Counted from the stretch's first letter, positions 27,168 to 37,707 are shown. The stretch: 64,000 bases of DNA from an uncultured Flaviramulus sp. (GCA_947487155.1 CANKVS010000005.1:21713-85712); one strand, 5' to 3'. Notes: generated from the sequence alone by a model not told the origin. Program-made: numbers and translations.

Positions 27168-28187
27168 TTATTGTAAATCAATTTGTAAGCCAAAAAAACT
27201 AGAATTGGCTGCACTTGTATATTTAGCATGTGTGTAACTAAATCGCATTTTATTCATTTTAATTGAAAAACCAGCAGATAATCCTGAAAAATTTCTTTGA
27301 TCAACAATTCGCAATTCTTCAGCTCTTCTAAAATTATACCCCAACCTAATATTAAAACCACCTTCAGGAAATAATTCTGCTCCAAGAATAGTATGCCTAA
27401 TAACCTGCCCTAAAAACCCTATATTTTCACTAGACTGGTTACCGCTTAAATCGCTTGTTACACGCGCTGGATTTGGTCTTCCTATCGGCCATTTTTGTAA
27501 ATTCTCGAAGGTAACATGCCACCTAATGGGTACATTCTCTAAAGTTTGAGACATACCAAAATCAACTTCAAAAGGCAGTGGTTCATTTAAACCAGCATAG
27601 GTTGTAATTTGTGTTCCTAAGTTTCTAACGGCCAATGCCGCATGAAAATCTATACGGTCGTTAATATATAACAACCCTAAATCCGTAGCAACTCCAAAAG
27701 AGCTATATTGTTCTAATTTTGAGGTTATTAATTTTACATTGGCACCAAAATAAAAATTAGAATACCCAAGTTGAAGCGCATACCCCATGGATAGTGCTGC
27801 TTCGTTTCCTGTAAAAGCTCCTGTTTCGTTTCCGTTTTCGTCATAGCCTTCAAACTCTCCATAATTAATATAGGTAATACCCGCATGAAATGTTTGTGTT
27901 CGCCTATCTACAGTATAAGCATAAGCCGCAGTACCATAACCAATTCCGCCTAAATAGCTTGTGTAATTTACGGCTAATTGATTATCCATATCAACATTAA
28001 TAGTTGCTGGATTATATAAACCTTGCGTTACATCGTAATCTACATTTGTTAATACTTTACCTCCTAAAGCGGCTTGACGTGGTGACGAGATTAAGTTAAG
28101 AAATTGATAGGTACTTTCACCACCAACTTGCGCGTAGGTTAAAGTAAAACAAAACAAACAAAAAAAGGTGATAATTTTCCTTAGCAT
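27168..28187 (-). CDS. porQ: Type IX secretion system protein PorQ
   Basis: A 339-residue outer-membrane protein with a signal peptide ending TYAQ. It has a PorV/PorQ-type barrel (FadL-like), opening with STYQFLNLISSPRQAALGGK and rich in alternating aromatic strands. In the T9SS, PorQ belongs to the PorU/V/Q/Z attachment complex that removes sorting domains and anchors cargo at the surface. Position next to cmk is the usual one. It fits the T9SS cargo protein at 23.3 kb. Confidence 0.85.
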   Translation of the reverse strand: MLRKIITFFCLFCFTLTYAQVGGESTYQFLNLISSPRQAALGGKVLTNVDYDVTQGLYNPATINVDMDNQLAVNYTSYLGGIGYGTAAYAYTVDRRTQTFHAGITYINYGEFEGYDENGNETGAFTGNEAALSMGYALQLGYSNFYFGANVKLITSKLEQYSSFGVATDLGLLYINDRIDFHAALAVRNLGTQITTYAGLNEPLPFEVDFGMSQTLENVPIRWHVTFENLQKWPIGRPNPARVTSDLSGNQSSENIGFLGQVIRHTILGAELFPEGGFNIRLGYNFRRAEELRIVDQRNFSGLSAGFSIKMNKMRFSYTHAKYTSAANSSFFGLQIDLQ

Positions 28188-28323
28188 ATTTACAATACAA
28201 AGTAACTAAATCTATCTTAAAACGGTAGCACCAATCTTTTATTTTAAATAAAAAGAGTTCCTTATGACTCAGTATAAGATTTTATTTGAAATTGTCATTC
28301 TCTTGAAAGCTGTAATCATAAAG

Positions 28324-28460
28324 AAGAGGCTATGTGAAAATAGTAGAAATTCGTCATTCTGAATTTATTTCAGAATCTCAACAAATTGAAAACCAAAATT
28401 GTGAGAAAACTGAAACTAGTTCAGTTTGACGTAACATACTCTAATTTTACACAGCCTCTT
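28324..28460. repeat. MITE-like palindromic element between porQ and lon
   Basis: About 137 bases are bounded by a 16-17 base imperfect inverted repeat (AAGAGGCTATGTGAAAA at 28324, reverse-complemented at 28445-28460). Inside are two hairpins, ATTCTGA/TCAGAAT (28356-28376) and AAACTGA/TCAGTTT (28407-28427), which are themselves roughly inverted to each other (CGTCA...CTGAA). It has no coding capacity. The nested symmetry suggests a non-autonomous mobile or REP-type unit; no flanking target duplication is obvious. Confidence 0.55.
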
Positions 28461-28476
28461 TAAAATATTATGTTTA

Positions 28477-30927
28477 CTAAAGCTTTTTAGCATTTTTAAC
28501 CTTTTGAGTTGTTAATGCTATTTTAATAACATCGCTCATATCGGTTACATAATGAAAGGTTAAACCTTTTAAATAATCGGCTTTAATTTCTTCAATATCT
28601 CTACGGTTGTCTTCGCATAATAAAATCTCTTTTATACGAGCACGTTTCGCTGCTAAAATCTTTTCTTTAATGCCGCCTACAGGAAGTACTTTACCTCTTA
28701 GCGTAATTTCGCCTGTCATCGCTAAACTTTTCTTTACTTTTCGTTGCGTAAATAATGATACTAACGAGGTTAACATGGTTACTCCTGCACTTGGTCCATC
28801 TTTTGGTGTTGCGCCTTCTGGAACGTGAATATGTACATTGTATTTATCGAAAATTGTAGCATCAATACCAAAAACATCTGCGTTAGATTTAATATATTCC
28901 ATGGCAATGGTAGCAGATTCTTTCATTACTTTACCTAGGTTTCCTGTAATTGAAAGTGTGCCTTTTCCTTTAGAAAGAATAGATTCTATAAATAAAATAT
29001 CACCACCAACACGTGTCCATGCTAAGCCTGTAACTACACCAGCTACATTGTTGTTTTCGTATTTATCGCGCTCTAATTTAGGCCCTCCTAAAACTTCAAT
29101 AATAGCTTCGTTTGAAATTTTAACATTATAATCCTCTTCCATGGCGATGTTTTTGGCAGCATAACGTACCATTTTTGCAATTTGTTTTTCTAAACCACGA
29201 ACACCAGATTCGCGTGTATAACCTTCAACTATTTTTTCTAATTGTGGCTTTGCAATTTTAATATGCTTATCGGTTAAACCATGTTCTACCAATTGTTTTG
29301 GTAATAAATGACGTTTACCAATTTCAACTTTTTCCTCAATAGTATAGCCTGTTACATTAATAATTTCCATACGGTCGCGTAATGCAGGTTGAATAGTCGA
29401 TAAACTATTTGATGTTGCTATAAACATAACTTTAGAAAGGTCATATCCCATTTCTAAAAAGTTATCGTAAAACTCGCTATTTTGCTCAGGATCTAAAACT
29501 TCTAACATTGCTGAAGATGGATCGCCTTGATGTGAATTAGAAAGCTTATCAATTTCATCTAAAACAAACACAGGGTTTGATGTTCCTGCCTTTTTTAAAC
29601 TTTGAATAATACGCCCTGGCATAGCTCCAATGTATGTTTTTCTGTGTCCGCGTATTTCTGCTTCATCACGTAAACCACCTAAGGAGATTCTAACGTATTC
29701 TCTTCCCAAAGCTTCTGCAATAGATTTTCCAAGTGATGTTTTACCAACCCCTGGAGGGCCGTATAAACAAAGAATTGGAGATTTCATATCATTACGCAAT
29801 TTTAAAACTGCTAAATACTCAATGATCCTCCGTTTAACATCTTCTAAACCAAAATGATCTCTATCTAATATCTTTTTTGCACGTTTTAAATCAAATTTAT
29901 CCTCACTAAACTCATTCCAAGGTAAATCTAAAAATAGCTCTAAATAATTTCGTTGAATTGAATATTCTGCAACTTGTGGATTCATACGTTGCATTTTGGC
30001 GATTTCTTTATTGAAATGCTTCGCTACGTTTTCGTCCCATGCTTTTTCTTTTGCACGCGCTTTCATTTCTTCAACTTCTTCATCATGACTCACTCCTCCC
30101 AATTCTTCTTGAATGGTTTTCATTTGTTGATGCAAGAAATATTCACGCTGCTGCTGATTCATATCCATTTGAACCTTAGACTGAATATCATTTTTAAGTT
30201 CTAGCTTTTGAAATTCAACATTCATAAATTTCAAAGTAGCCAAAGCACGACTTTTTAAATCGTTAGTTTCTAAAAGGCTTTGTTTTTCGGCTACTGAAAG
30301 ATTCATGTTAGACGATACAAAATTCACCAAAAACGAATTACTTTCAATATTTTTAATAGCAAATGATGCTTCACTAGGAATATTTGGACTTTCCTTAATT
30401 ATTTCGAGTGCTAAGTCTTTAATAGAATCTATAATTGCTGAAAACTCCTTATTATTTACTGCTGGTTTAGCTTCTGGAACGTCCCTAATAGTAGCATTCA
30501 TATAAGGTTCTTCAGTAATAACCTCGGCCACTTTAAATCGTTTTTTACCTTGAATAATAACTGTTACATTACCATCTGGCATTTTTAAAACGCGTAAAAT
30601 TCGGGCAACCGTACCTGTCTCATTAATTTCTTTGGCTGTTGGGTTTTCAACCGATTCGTCTTTTTGAGACACAACGCCAATTACTTTTCCGCCTTTATTA
30701 GCATCGTTAATTAATTTGATGGACTTGTCGCGTCCTGCTGTAATTGGAATAACAACACCTGGAAACAAAACCGTATTTCTTAAAGAAAGAATGGGTAAGG
30801 TTTCTGGCAATTCTTCGTTATTTATTTCTTCTTCATCCTCTGGAGTCATTAATGGAATTAATTCTGAATTTTCATCAAACTCCTGTAATGACAAACTGTC
30901 AATGGTAGTAAATTTAGATTTTTTCAT
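28477..30927 (-). CDS. lon: ATP-dependent protease Lon
   Basis: An 816-residue LonA protease that degrades misfolded and regulatory proteins in the cytoplasm. Its domains are an N-terminal LON substrate-binding domain (about 40-245), a coiled linker, an AAA+ module with Walker [10 protein letters not shown] (near 390) and Walker [10 protein letters not shown], and a C-terminal protease with the catalytic Ser in DGPSAGVTM (about 713) and Lys in [12 protein letters not shown] (about 756). The start is placed at the ATG giving [10 protein letters not shown]; an in-frame TTG lies 18 bases upstream. Confidence 0.95.
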   Translation of the reverse strand: MKKSKFTTIDSLSLQEFDENSELIPLMTPEDEEEINNEELPETLPILSLRNTVLFPGVVIPITAGRDKSIKLINDANKGGKVIGVVSQKDESVENPTAKEINETGTVARILRVLKMPDGNVTVIIQGKKRFKVAEVITEEPYMNATIRDVPEAKPAVNNKEFSAIIDSIKDLALEIIKESPNIPSEASFAIKNIESNSFLVNFVSSNMNLSVAEKQSLLETNDLKSRALATLKFMNVEFQKLELKNDIQSKVQMDMNQQQREYFLHQQMKTIQEELGGVSHDEEVEEMKARAKEKAWDENVAKHFNKEIAKMQRMNPQVAEYSIQRNYLELFLDLPWNEFSEDKFDLKRAKKILDRDHFGLEDVKRRIIEYLAVLKLRNDMKSPILCLYGPPGVGKTSLGKSIAEALGREYVRISLGGLRDEAEIRGHRKTYIGAMPGRIIQSLKKAGTSNPVFVLDEIDKLSNSHQGDPSSAMLEVLDPEQNSEFYDNFLEMGYDLSKVMFIATSNSLSTIQPALRDRMEIINVTGYTIEEKVEIGKRHLLPKQLVEHGLTDKHIKIAKPQLEKIVEGYTRESGVRGLEKQIAKMVRYAAKNIAMEEDYNVKISNEAIIEVLGGPKLERDKYENNNVAGVVTGLAWTRVGGDILFIESILSKGKGTLSITGNLGKVMKESATIAMEYIKSNADVFGIDATIFDKYNVHIHVPEGATPKDGPSAGVTMLTSLVSLFTQRKVKKSLAMTGEITLRGKVLPVGGIKEKILAAKRARIKEILLCEDNRRDIEEIKADYLKGLTFHYVTDMSDVIKIALTTQKVKNAKKL

Positions 30928-30990
30928 ATATATTTTTAGGGTCAAACTGTCATTAAAACAGCATGACTCGTGTTTTTAACTATTTTTAGA

Positions 30991-31027
30991 CAATATTAAC
31001 TACGTGACTGTCAATTAGTTAATATTG
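30991..31027. repeat. Inverted repeat upstream of lon
   Basis: CAATATTAACT (30991-31001) and AGTTAATATTG (31017-31027) form a perfect 11 bp inverted repeat with a 15-base spacer, 64-100 bases before the lon start. There is no T run, so an operator is more likely than a terminator. Confidence 0.35.
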
Positions 31028-31112
31028 ACATAGAATACAAATTCGTAGTATAAATTCAATAGCTATGCCATAAGTAACTTTAGAAGTTTAATTTTTATGA
31101 GCGGTAAACGCT

Positions 31113-31763
31113 TTACATCTTACCTGTTTTCTTCAAAACAAATAATAATACTATAGGTAACGCCAATAAACCAACCATCAATAAATTAGTTTTAAACAAC
31201 CATGGAGATACTATTAGCGTAATAATATAACCTCCAACAGCGCCACCAAAATGGGCGTCATGACCTATATTTCCTATTCTATTTTTCATACCATATATGG
31301 AGTACAATAAATACCCAATACCAAAAATATATGCTGGAATAGGTATGGGTATAAAAAACATATACAAACTCATTCCTGGTTGTAATAAAATAGCCGAATA
31401 AATAACGCCCATAACAGCACCACTAGCACCTACAGCACTGTAATGATACTCTTCTTTATGAAAATAAAGTGATAACAAACTACCAAGTAATAAACTGCCT
31501 AAATAGACAATTATAAAATAGAAAGCACCAATTAAATTAATAACAACATCAGCAAAAAAATACAACGAAAACATATTGAAAAATAAGTGACCATTGTCCG
31601 CATGCAAAAACCCAGAACTAAGCATTCTAATTTGTTCACCTCTACGAACAGCGCCTACATTAAATTTATATTTTTCAAAAAAAGCATAATCACCAAATCC
31701 TTTATACGATGCGATAACATTTGCTGCAATTATAATTATTGTAATCAAATCTAATTTGCCCAT
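31113..31763 (-). CDS. Rhomboid-family intramembrane serine protease
   Basis: A 216-residue six-helix rhomboid. It has the catalytic Ser114 in AVGASGAVMG and His171 in DAHFGGAVGG, with the helix-2 HLFFNMFSLYFF segment supplying the oxyanion Asn. Rhomboids cleave transmembrane substrates inside the membrane; the substrate here is unknown. It lies between lon and the divergent acyltransferase gene. Confidence 0.88.
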   Translation of the reverse strand: MGKLDLITIIIIAANVIASYKGFGDYAFFEKYKFNVGAVRRGEQIRMLSSGFLHADNGHLFFNMFSLYFFADVVINLIGAFYFIIVYLGSLLLGSLLSLYFHKEEYHYSAVGASGAVMGVIYSAILLQPGMSLYMFFIPIPIPAYIFGIGYLLYSIYGMKNRIGNIGHDAHFGGAVGGYIITLIVSPWLFKTNLLMVGLLALPIVLLFVLKKTGKM

Positions 31764-31793
31764 AAGGTATTAACGTTTAAATATTATATAACA

Positions 31794-31801
31794 TATCTTT
31801 G
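31794..31801 (+). promoter_or_regulatory. Putative -7 element of the acyltransferase promoter
   Basis: TATCTTTG matches TANNTTTG and ends 24 bases before the ATG at 31826. A matching -33 TTG is not evident. Confidence 0.4.
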
Positions 31802-31825
31802 CTGCTGCAAATCTAAAATTATTTA

Positions 31826-32713
31826 ATGCAATTTCTAATTTATATTTTAGTTTATCCGCTTTTATGGTTTATTTCTATTTTACCTTTTAGAGTGCTTTAC
31901 TTAGTGTCTGATGGTGTTTATATTTTACTTTATTACATTATTGGTTATCGTAAAAAAACAGTTACTGAAAATTTAAAACTTGTATTTCCTAATAAATCTG
32001 AAAAAGAAATTACTTCAATTAAAAAGAAATTCTACAGGCATTTATGTGATATGTTTTTAGAAATGGCAAAAACCATGTCTATTTCTGAAAAAGAATTAAA
32101 AACGCGATTTAAAATTTTAAATCCAGAAGAATTTAAACGACTAGAATCCTTAAACAAAAGTATTATTTTAATATTTGGACACTATGCAAGTTGGGAATGG
32201 TCTATTGTACTTCAAAACTACATAAACTTTAAAGGGTTAGCCGTTTATAAAAAATTAGCAAATAAACATTTTGATAAGCTGGTTCGGGATATTAGAACCA
32301 AATTTAATACCTCACTAATAAGCACACGAGATACTATTGGCATTATAAATAAGAATGAAAAAGATGGTATAAAAAGCATAACTGGTTTTTTAAGCGACCA
32401 ATCTCCACGACTAACCAAAGAGGTGTATTGGGGAGAGTTTATGGGTGTTAACATTCCTTGTTTTACGGGTGCCGAACGTTTAGCAAAAAAACTAGATTTA
32501 ACTACCGCTTATTTAAAAGTAACTAAAGTAAAGCGTGGTTTTTATGAAGCAGAAATATTAACACTTGCCGAAAACCCAAAAAATTATAGTGATTATGAGC
32601 TAACTGATATGTTTTTACGTGAAGTTGAAAAACAAATTAATAAAGCCCCTGAATATTATTTCTGGACTCATAAACGCTGGAAGCATCGAGGAAAACTATA
32701 TCAAAATAAATAA
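31826..32713 (+). CDS. LpxL-family lipid A / lysophospholipid acyltransferase
   Basis: A 295-residue inner-membrane acyltransferase of the LpxL/HtrB family, which adds a secondary acyl chain to lipid A precursors (or to related lipids such as ornithine lipids). An N-terminal membrane anchor (about 5-40) is followed by the catalytic HX4E motif GHYASWEW (His119, Glu124) and the family segments FLSDQSP and VEKQINKAPEYYFWTHKRWK. It converges with the ATP-grasp gene, 9 bases away. Confidence 0.88.
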   Translation: MQFLIYILVYPLLWFISILPFRVLYLVSDGVYILLYYIIGYRKKTVTENLKLVFPNKSEKEITSIKKKFYRHLCDMFLEMAKTMSISEKELKTRFKILNPEEFKRLESLNKSIILIFGHYASWEWSIVLQNYINFKGLAVYKKLANKHFDKLVRDIRTKFNTSLISTRDTIGIINKNEKDGIKSITGFLSDQSPRLTKEVYWGEFMGVNIPCFTGAERLAKKLDLTTAYLKVTKVKRGFYEAEILTLAENPKNYSDYELTDMFLREVEKQINKAPEYYFWTHKRWKHRGKLYQNK

Positions 32714-32722
32714 CACAAAAAC

Positions 32723-33772
32723 TTACTGTTTTATTTGTTGGAGTAGCTTATTAAAAACAGGATTCTTTTTTAGTCCGTTTTCCATTCTATCTGCGGAAAG
32801 TAAATAAAAATCATGATTAGCTTCTATTATAACAGGTCCATTTGGAGTTATTGCTATATCCCAACCTAACAAAGGGATCTTAAATAAATTTGATGCTTTA
32901 ATAACTATATCCCTAACTTCATTGAAATAAGGAATTTGAAAATCGTCAAACACAATTCCTGTATCGGGATGCTTATAAAAAACACCACCTCCATTATCAA
33001 GTAACTGCACTCCTTCATCTCTTATTTTTCCTGTTTCTTTATTAAAAGAAACAAATAAACCTCCAGTATGGGAATTATCTACAATTGCCCCTGTTCTTCC
33101 AAACCTTATAAGTCCAGACAAAATTTCCACTTTATTGTCTTTAGGTTTATAGGTAACTATTCTTAAAGTGTTCGCACTAAAAGAGTTAATTTTATTAAGA
33201 GACTCATGCTGCAATATCACCTCTTGGAATATAAATGCTTGAGAAAATATTGAATTGATTAAAGTATCTGTTGAATCTCTGAATGTATTTTTGTCTAAAA
33301 CAAATATATTTCTCCCCATCGATCCATCAATAGGCTTGCAAAAAAAACGCTGTACGCTTAAATCATTAAAAACGGTTTCTAAAAAAGAGAAAAAATCCTT
33401 TTTATTTTCTATTTCAAAAACAGTGTTTTTATAAGTAAATTTGTTTTTTGAATTATGAAAAAAAATTTGTGGTGTTGGTATGTTATTTTTAGTTAATAAC
33501 TCTTCAAATAATAATTTGTTTTCAGCTAAAACTATTTGCTCTTTTCCATAAGAATAAGACCATTCCAGTAATTTTTCACTTTCTTTTATAGTTAAATAGT
33601 CTTTATAATTAGACGCACTTTTTCGGTAAAGAAAACTGGTAATATAATTTACTGGTATTTTTTTTTCAAAATAGTAAAGAGTTGCAAATTCTTTAATTAT
33701 TTGAAACCAATTTTTTTTATGCTTATCTCTTAAAAAAAGTAGTAGTATTTGCTTACTTCTTTTAGATATCAT
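32723..33772 (-). CDS. ATP-grasp protein (sugar-transfer-associated type)
   Basis: A 349-residue cytoplasmic protein. The last 230 residues look like the ATP-grasp fold of the 'sugar-transfer associated' family (PF14397-like). CKPIDGSMGRNI is the lysine/glycine loop, SANTLRIVTYK a central strand and GPVIIEANHDF carries the metal-binding Glu/Asn. The N-terminal 110 residues are basic and helical. Such proteins ligate an unknown acid to an amine and often sit in exopolysaccharide loci. Here the gene starts 3 bases after glmM, which makes UDP-sugar precursors, so a cell-envelope substrate is plausible but unproven. Confidence 0.72.
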   Translation of the reverse strand: MISKRSKQILLLFLRDKHKKNWFQIIKEFATLYYFEKKIPVNYITSFLYRKSASNYKDYLTIKESEKLLEWSYSYGKEQIVLAENKLLFEELLTKNNIPTPQIFFHNSKNKFTYKNTVFEIENKKDFFSFLETVFNDLSVQRFFCKPIDGSMGRNIFVLDKNTFRDSTDTLINSIFSQAFIFQEVILQHESLNKINSFSANTLRIVTYKPKDNKVEILSGLIRFGRTGAIVDNSHTGGLFVSFNKETGKIRDEGVQLLDNGGGVFYKHPDTGIVFDDFQIPYFNEVRDIVIKASNLFKIPLLGWDIAITPNGPVIIEANHDFYLLSADRMENGLKKNPVFNKLLQQIKQ

Positions 33773-33775
33773 AAT

Positions 33776-35161
33776 CTATGGATTTAATTCTGTTATCTCC
33801 TCAATAAACTTATCTGCTAATGCATCTGCTTCATCTTGAGATTTAGCTTCTGTATATATCCTAATTATAGGTTCTGTATTACTTTTACGTAAATGTACCC
33901 AACTTTCAGAAAAATCTATTTTAACACCGTCAATAGTTATTAGTTGCTCATTCTGGTAACGATCTTCCATTGTTTTTAAAATACCGTCAACATCTAACCC
34001 TGCTGTTAATTGAATTTTCTTTTTACTCATAAAATAATCAGGGTACGTTTTCCTAAGTGCACTAACGCTCATTTTCTTATCTGCTAATAAACTTAAAAAC
34101 AAAGCAATTCCAACTAATGCATCTCTTCCGTAGTGTGATTCAGGGTAAATGATACCGCCATTACCTTCACCTCCAATAACAACTTTATTTTTCTTCATTA
34201 ATTTTACCACATTAACTTCTCCAACTGCACTAGCTTCGTAGCTACCTCCATGTTTTTCAGTAATATCGCGTAATGCTCTTGTAGAACTCATATTACTAAC
34301 TGTGTTTCCAGGTGTATTACTCAATACATAATCAGCACAAGCAACAAGCGTATACTCTTCCCCAAACATGTCTCCGTTTTCATCCATAAAAGCTAAACGG
34401 TCAACATCTGGATCGACCACAATACCAAAATCGGCACGTTCTTTAATCACCTTTTCAGATAAATCGCCTAAATGCTCTTTTAAAGGTTCTGGATTATGTG
34501 GAAATTGCCCATTAGGTTCGCAAAACAGCTTAATAACATCTACGCCCAACCTTTCAAGCATTAACGGAATAACAATACCTCCAGTAGAATTAACTCCATC
34601 TACAACCACTTTAAATCTAGCAGCTTCAATGGCTTTTACATTTACTAATGGCAAATCGAGTACTTCAATAATATGCAAATCAAAATACGCATCATTTCTT
34701 GTTATTTTACCCAAGCTATCAACATCGACAAAATTCATATCATCACTTTCAGCAAGCTCTAAAATTTTAGCACCTTCAACAGCATCTAAAAATTCTCCTT
34801 TTTCATTTAACAACTTTAAAGCATTCCATTGCTTTGGATTATGACTTGCCGTTAATATTATACCACCATCTGCATGCTCCATTGGTACAGCAACCTCAAC
34901 CGTTGGTGTTGTAGACAGACCTACATCGATAACATGAATTCCTAAACCAACTAAAGTATTCATAACCAAATTCTGAATCATTTCTCCAGAAATACGAGCA
35001 TCTCTACCAACTACAATGCGATAGTTTTCTTTTTGGCGTTGTTGCTTTAACCAAACACCGTATGCCGATGCAAATTTAACCGCATCAATAGGTGTTAAAT
35101 TATCACCTACTTGCCCGCCAATAGTTCCTCTAATTCCTGAAATTGATTTTATAAGTGTCAT
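33776..35161 (-). CDS. glmM: Phosphoglucosamine mutase
   Basis: A 461-residue alpha-D-phosphohexomutase. The phosphoserine loop ILTASHNPKQWN (Ser106), the metal-binding loop DPDVDRLAF, the sugar-binding GEGNGGI and the C-terminal phosphate loop RKSNTEPIIRIYTEA are all present. GlmM converts glucosamine-6-phosphate to glucosamine-1-phosphate for peptidoglycan and lipid A. The loop sequences favour GlmM, but a phosphomannomutase role cannot be excluded by eye. The start is set at the ATG giving MTLIKSISGIRGTIGG, 33 bases inside the longest frame. Confidence 0.85.
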   Translation of the reverse strand: MTLIKSISGIRGTIGGQVGDNLTPIDAVKFASAYGVWLKQQRQKENYRIVVGRDARISGEMIQNLVMNTLVGLGIHVIDVGLSTTPTVEVAVPMEHADGGIILTASHNPKQWNALKLLNEKGEFLDAVEGAKILELAESDDMNFVDVDSLGKITRNDAYFDLHIIEVLDLPLVNVKAIEAARFKVVVDGVNSTGGIVIPLMLERLGVDVIKLFCEPNGQFPHNPEPLKEHLGDLSEKVIKERADFGIVVDPDVDRLAFMDENGDMFGEEYTLVACADYVLSNTPGNTVSNMSSTRALRDITEKHGGSYEASAVGEVNVVKLMKKNKVVIGGEGNGGIIYPESHYGRDALVGIALFLSLLADKKMSVSALRKTYPDYFMSKKKIQLTAGLDVDGILKTMEDRYQNEQLITIDGVKIDFSESWVHLRKSNTEPIIRIYTEAKSQDEADALADKFIEEITELNP

Positions 35162-35235
35162 ATTATTACTAACTTTTTTTTGCAAATATAACATTCAGAG
35201 TGTTAATCTTAACTATGAATTTGTAAATTACACCA

Positions 35236-35826
35236 ATGAATTTTTTAGCACACATTTATCTATCGGGAGATAACAACCTAATTACCATTGGTAATTTTAT
35301 TGCTGATGGCATTAAAGGAAAGGATTACAAAGCGTTTTCACCCCAAGTTCAAACTGGTATTTTATTGCACCGCCATATCGATACTTACACTGATGCTCAC
35401 AAAACAGTTAGATTAAGCACTAAACGCTTACATAAAAAATACGGACATTATTCTGGTGTTATTGTAGACATTTTGTACGATCATTTTCTTGCAAAAAACT
35501 GGAGCAATTATAGCGATATTCCTTTAAATGAATACGTCGATAATTTTTACGATTCGTTAGAAGAACACTATGATATACTTCCATTGCGTATTCAAAAAAT
35601 GATGCCTTATATGATTGCTGATAATTGGTTATTAAGTTATGCCTCCATTAATGGAATTACAAGAGTTTTAGAAGGTATGAATAGAAGAACCAAAAACAAA
35701 TCGAGCATGAATGAAGCAATTATAGAATTAGAGACATTTTACGAAGAATTTGAAAACGAATTCACTTCTTTTTTTAATGAACTCATAGCGTTTTCTAATC
35801 TAAAACTAAAAGAATTATCACTATAA
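35236..35826 (+). CDS. Acyl carrier protein phosphodiesterase-like protein (AcpH family)
   Basis: A 196-residue member of the AcpH (DUF479) family, HD-like helical phosphodiesterases. In E. coli, AcpH removes the phosphopantetheine arm from acyl carrier protein. The family N-terminus MNFLAHIYLSGDN, the segment IGNFIADGIKG, HRHIDTYTDAH and VDILYDHFLAKNW supply the metal-binding His and Asp residues. It is followed 8 bases later by the gamma-glutamyltransferase gene, so the two are probably co-transcribed. Confidence 0.83.
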   Translation: MNFLAHIYLSGDNNLITIGNFIADGIKGKDYKAFSPQVQTGILLHRHIDTYTDAHKTVRLSTKRLHKKYGHYSGVIVDILYDHFLAKNWSNYSDIPLNEYVDNFYDSLEEHYDILPLRIQKMMPYMIADNWLLSYASINGITRVLEGMNRRTKNKSSMNEAIIELETFYEEFENEFTSFFNELIAFSNLKLKELSL

Positions 35827-35834
35827 ATTGTTTT

Positions 35835-37535
35835 ATGAAGAATGTATTTTATCTATTAGCATTTACACTGTTATTATTGTCTTGTAAAAATACTGAAGGC
35901 AAAAAAGACAAAACACATTTAAGAGGTGTAATTACCAAAAATGCTATGGTAGTTTCTGCACGAAAAGAAGCGTCTAAAATAGGTAGTGATATTCTTAAAA
36001 AAGGCGGAAATGCTTTTGATGCCATGGTAGCAACCGAATTAGCTTTAGCAGTTGCATACCCATGTTCTGGAAATATTGGAGGCGGTGGTTTTATGGTTTA
36101 TAGAAAATCAGATGGTAGTATTGGCAGTTTAGATTATAGAGAAAAAGCTCCCAAAGCCGCTACAAAAGATATGTTTTTAGACACTATGGGGAATGTTATC
36201 CCCAATAAAAGTACGCACGGAGCTATGGCTGTTGGCATTCCTGGAACAATAGCTGGTGTTTTTGCTGTTCATGAAAAATTTGGATCACTACCACTAGAAG
36301 ATATTTTAAACCCCGTAATAGCCTTAGCAAAACAAGGTGTTATAGTTACAAAAAAACAAGAAAATCGCATAGCTAATAAACAACAAGATTTTTTTAAAGT
36401 TAATACCGATTCTATTCTTTTTACTAAGCAATGGAAAACCAACGATACTATTAAACATCCCGTTTTAGCAAAAACTTTTGAACGTATTCTTAAAAACGGT
36501 AAAGATGAATTTTACAAAGGTAAAACAGCCAAAATACTCGCAAAGTTTATTCAAGAACATGGAGGCATTGTTACCGAAGATGATTTAACAAGCTACGAAA
36601 CAAAATGGCGAACTCCAATTACGTTTACTTATGATGATTTAAAGGTTATATCCATGTCGCCACCATCTAGCGGAGGCATTTGTTTAGCCCAAATAATGAA
36701 AACATTAGAGCCCTATAATTTAGATACTTTTGGACATAATACGCTCAAATCCATACAAGTTATTACAGAAGCCTCACGTCGTGCCTATGCAGATAGGAGT
36801 TACTATTTGGGTGATCCAGATTTTGTAACAATTCCTAATAAAAAATTAATAAGCGATACGTATTTAAAAGATAGAATGTCTAATTTTTCTTTTGAAAAAG
36901 CTACAAAGTCAAGCGAGTTATCGTATGATAATGTTGACATTATTGAAAGTAACGAAACCACCCACTACGCTATTATAGATCAGTTTGGAAATGCCGTTTC
37001 TGCAACAACAACACTAAACGCCTATTTTGGATCAAAACTTTTTTGCTCGGAATTAGGTTTCTTTTTAAATAATGAGATGGACGATTTTAGCAGTAAACCT
37101 GGTGTTCCTAATATGTTTGGGGTTACAGGTGGTGAAGCTAATAGTGTTTTACCCGAAAAGCGAATGCTTAGTTCTATGACGCCTACAATTATTGAAAAAA
37201 ACGGAAAATTATTCATGACTTTAGGTACGCCTGGAGGTTCAACAATTATCACTTCGGTATTGCAAACCATTTTAAATGTTCATGAATTTGATATGACCAT
37301 GCAAGAGGCGGTAAATGCGCCTCGTTTTCATCACCAATGGCTTCCAGATGAGATTAGAATGGAACCTAATACATTTAATAAAAACGTGATGCTTCAACTA
37401 CAAAAATTAGGCTATACTATCAATGAAGAAGACGCTCCTGTAATTGGTAAAGTCGATGGAATTATGGTTTTAGAGGATGAAATACTAGAGGGTGGAGCAG
37501 ATTATCGAGGAGACGATACGGCTGTCGGTTTTTAA
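35835..37535 (+). CDS. ggt: Gamma-glutamyltransferase, lipoprotein form
   Basis: A 566-residue gamma-glutamyltranspeptidase, which cleaves glutathione and other gamma-glutamyl compounds outside the cytoplasm. It begins with a lipobox (TLLLLSCKN, Cys17). The autoprocessing site NETTHYAIID places the nucleophile at Thr375, dividing a large subunit from a small one of about 190 residues. PGGSTIITSVLQ and the substrate-binding MSSMTPTI-like segment of the small subunit are conserved. It is likely exported and anchored to a membrane. Confidence 0.92.
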   Translation: MKNVFYLLAFTLLLLSCKNTEGKKDKTHLRGVITKNAMVVSARKEASKIGSDILKKGGNAFDAMVATELALAVAYPCSGNIGGGGFMVYRKSDGSIGSLDYREKAPKAATKDMFLDTMGNVIPNKSTHGAMAVGIPGTIAGVFAVHEKFGSLPLEDILNPVIALAKQGVIVTKKQENRIANKQQDFFKVNTDSILFTKQWKTNDTIKHPVLAKTFERILKNGKDEFYKGKTAKILAKFIQEHGGIVTEDDLTSYETKWRTPITFTYDDLKVISMSPPSSGGICLAQIMKTLEPYNLDTFGHNTLKSIQVITEASRRAYADRSYYLGDPDFVTIPNKKLISDTYLKDRMSNFSFEKATKSSELSYDNVDIIESNETTHYAIIDQFGNAVSATTTLNAYFGSKLFCSELGFFLNNEMDDFSSKPGVPNMFGVTGGEANSVLPEKRMLSSMTPTIIEKNGKLFMTLGTPGGSTIITSVLQTILNVHEFDMTMQEAVNAPRFHHQWLPDEIRMEPNTFNKNVMLQLQKLGYTINEEDAPVIGKVDGIMVLEDEILEGGADYRGDDTAVGF

Positions 37536-37707
37536 CACTTTTTTTTTAGTAAACCAATAGCATTTAATAATTTAGACGAAATATTACTATGTGTTTTTGT
37601 GACAAATTACAAAAAATAAAACGTCTATGATTAAAATTTATTGGTATCAAAAACGTTTTACTAATAGTTGTATGTAATTGTAAAAAAGAGGAAACTACTT
37701 CAAAACA

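Noticed and set aside
34368..34844. A 158-codon Ser/Lys-rich frame antisense to glmM
   Set aside because: Low-complexity shadow of the phosphohexomutase gene, without motif or start context.
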